Of a DNA stretch of 5,758 nucleotides, positions 5,731 through 5,758 are shown one piece after another. Within the stretch, counting starts at the first letter, position 1, and every line of letters starts with the position of its first letter. The DNA lies in assembly GCA_003648125.1 (NCBI GenBank), contig QMOE01000184.1:1-5758 (forward strand). The letters run 5' to 3'. The translations under genes and the position numbers were made by a program. Under the pieces are notes generated by a model that saw nothing but the letters and a program-made list of their open reading frames with translations, had not been told where the DNA came from and did no database searches. The DNA is from Chloroflexota bacterium. Lineage in GTDB: Bacteria > Chloroflexota > Anaerolineae > B4-G1.

Positions 5731-5754
5731 CGTAGGGCAAGTTGCCAACTTGCC
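5731..5754. repeat. Perfect GTAGGG-led palindrome near the right edge
   Basis: GGCAAGTT (5736-5743) and AACTTGCC (5747-5754) form a perfect 8-bp stem with a 3-base loop, preceded by CGTAGG. This is the same lead as at 4475-4484 but with a different stem sequence. After 5754 the sequence diverges (AAGA), so the mirror of the GTAGG lead is missing. Confidence 0.65.
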
Positions 5755-5758
5755 AAGA

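Larger units (their letters stand above)
5439..5758. other. 320-base gene-free region made mostly of repeats
   Basis: I find no credible gene or RNA here. From left to right it holds about 55 bases of leader for the alpha-toroid gene (no clear promoter seen), a degenerate tandem CAC..AG repeat (5495-5533), a MITE-like element (5553-5696), and a perfect palindrome at the edge (5736-5754). The short minus-strand reading frames across it are translations of the repeats. Confidence 0.7.

Noticed and set aside
5515..5748. Minus-strand reading frame of 77 codons (and the overlapping 65-codon frame)
   Set aside because: It is a translation of the CATTGCGAG-type palindromic repeat; the 'FVIASRRRQRS' and 'LLRAKSALAMTK' strings are hallmarks of such repeats being read as protein.

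Overview
The window is a compact bacterial segment in which all five recognisable genes lie on the minus strand. It is GC-rich, with long antisense shadow reading frames. A member of the Chloroflexota (Anaerolineae-like) is the best guess. This rests on the style of the GAF-containing histidine kinase, the 'WLLE..NPS.RY' alpha-toroid protein, and several families of short palindromic intergenic repeats that I associate with that group. It is an inference from recall, not a search result.

In the direction of transcription (right to left), the right-hand 320 bases (5439-5758) hold no gene but at least three kinds of repeat. These are a 16-bp perfect palindrome cut close to the window edge, a 144-bp MITE-like element with 16-bp perfect terminal inverted repeats, and a short degenerate tandem repeat. 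Next come a 312-residue alpha/alpha-toroid (terpenoid-cyclase-fold-like) protein of unknown function (4500-5438) and, 37 bases on, a 169-residue NUDIX hydrolase (3953-4462). These two are probably co-transcribed, with a small hairpin between them.

After a 129-base gap there is a clear sigma70-type promoter with an extended -10 element (3795-3823). It sits so close to the start codon of the next gene, a 600-residue membrane histidine kinase (1984-3786), that the transcript is probably leaderless. The kinase has about six membrane segments, a GAF domain and complete HisKA and HATPase_c motifs, but no response regulator is in the window. Its last dozen codons are made of a 33-base hairpin that looks like a repeat captured by the reading frame. 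Only 23 bases further on starts a 488-residue MttB-family corrinoid methyltransferase without pyrrolysine (494-1960). Then, 56 bases on, comes a GyrI-like small-molecule-binding protein (437 to beyond base 1, incomplete).

The kinase, methyltransferase and GyrI-like genes could form one transcription unit read from the leaderless promoter. If so, a membrane sensor is coupled to a demethylase of a quaternary or tertiary amine. No corrinoid protein, RamA-type activase, transporter or regulator is visible to confirm that. None of the genes is novel at family level. The most unusual points are the kinase-methyltransferase pairing, the leaderless promoter and the repeat-derived kinase tail.
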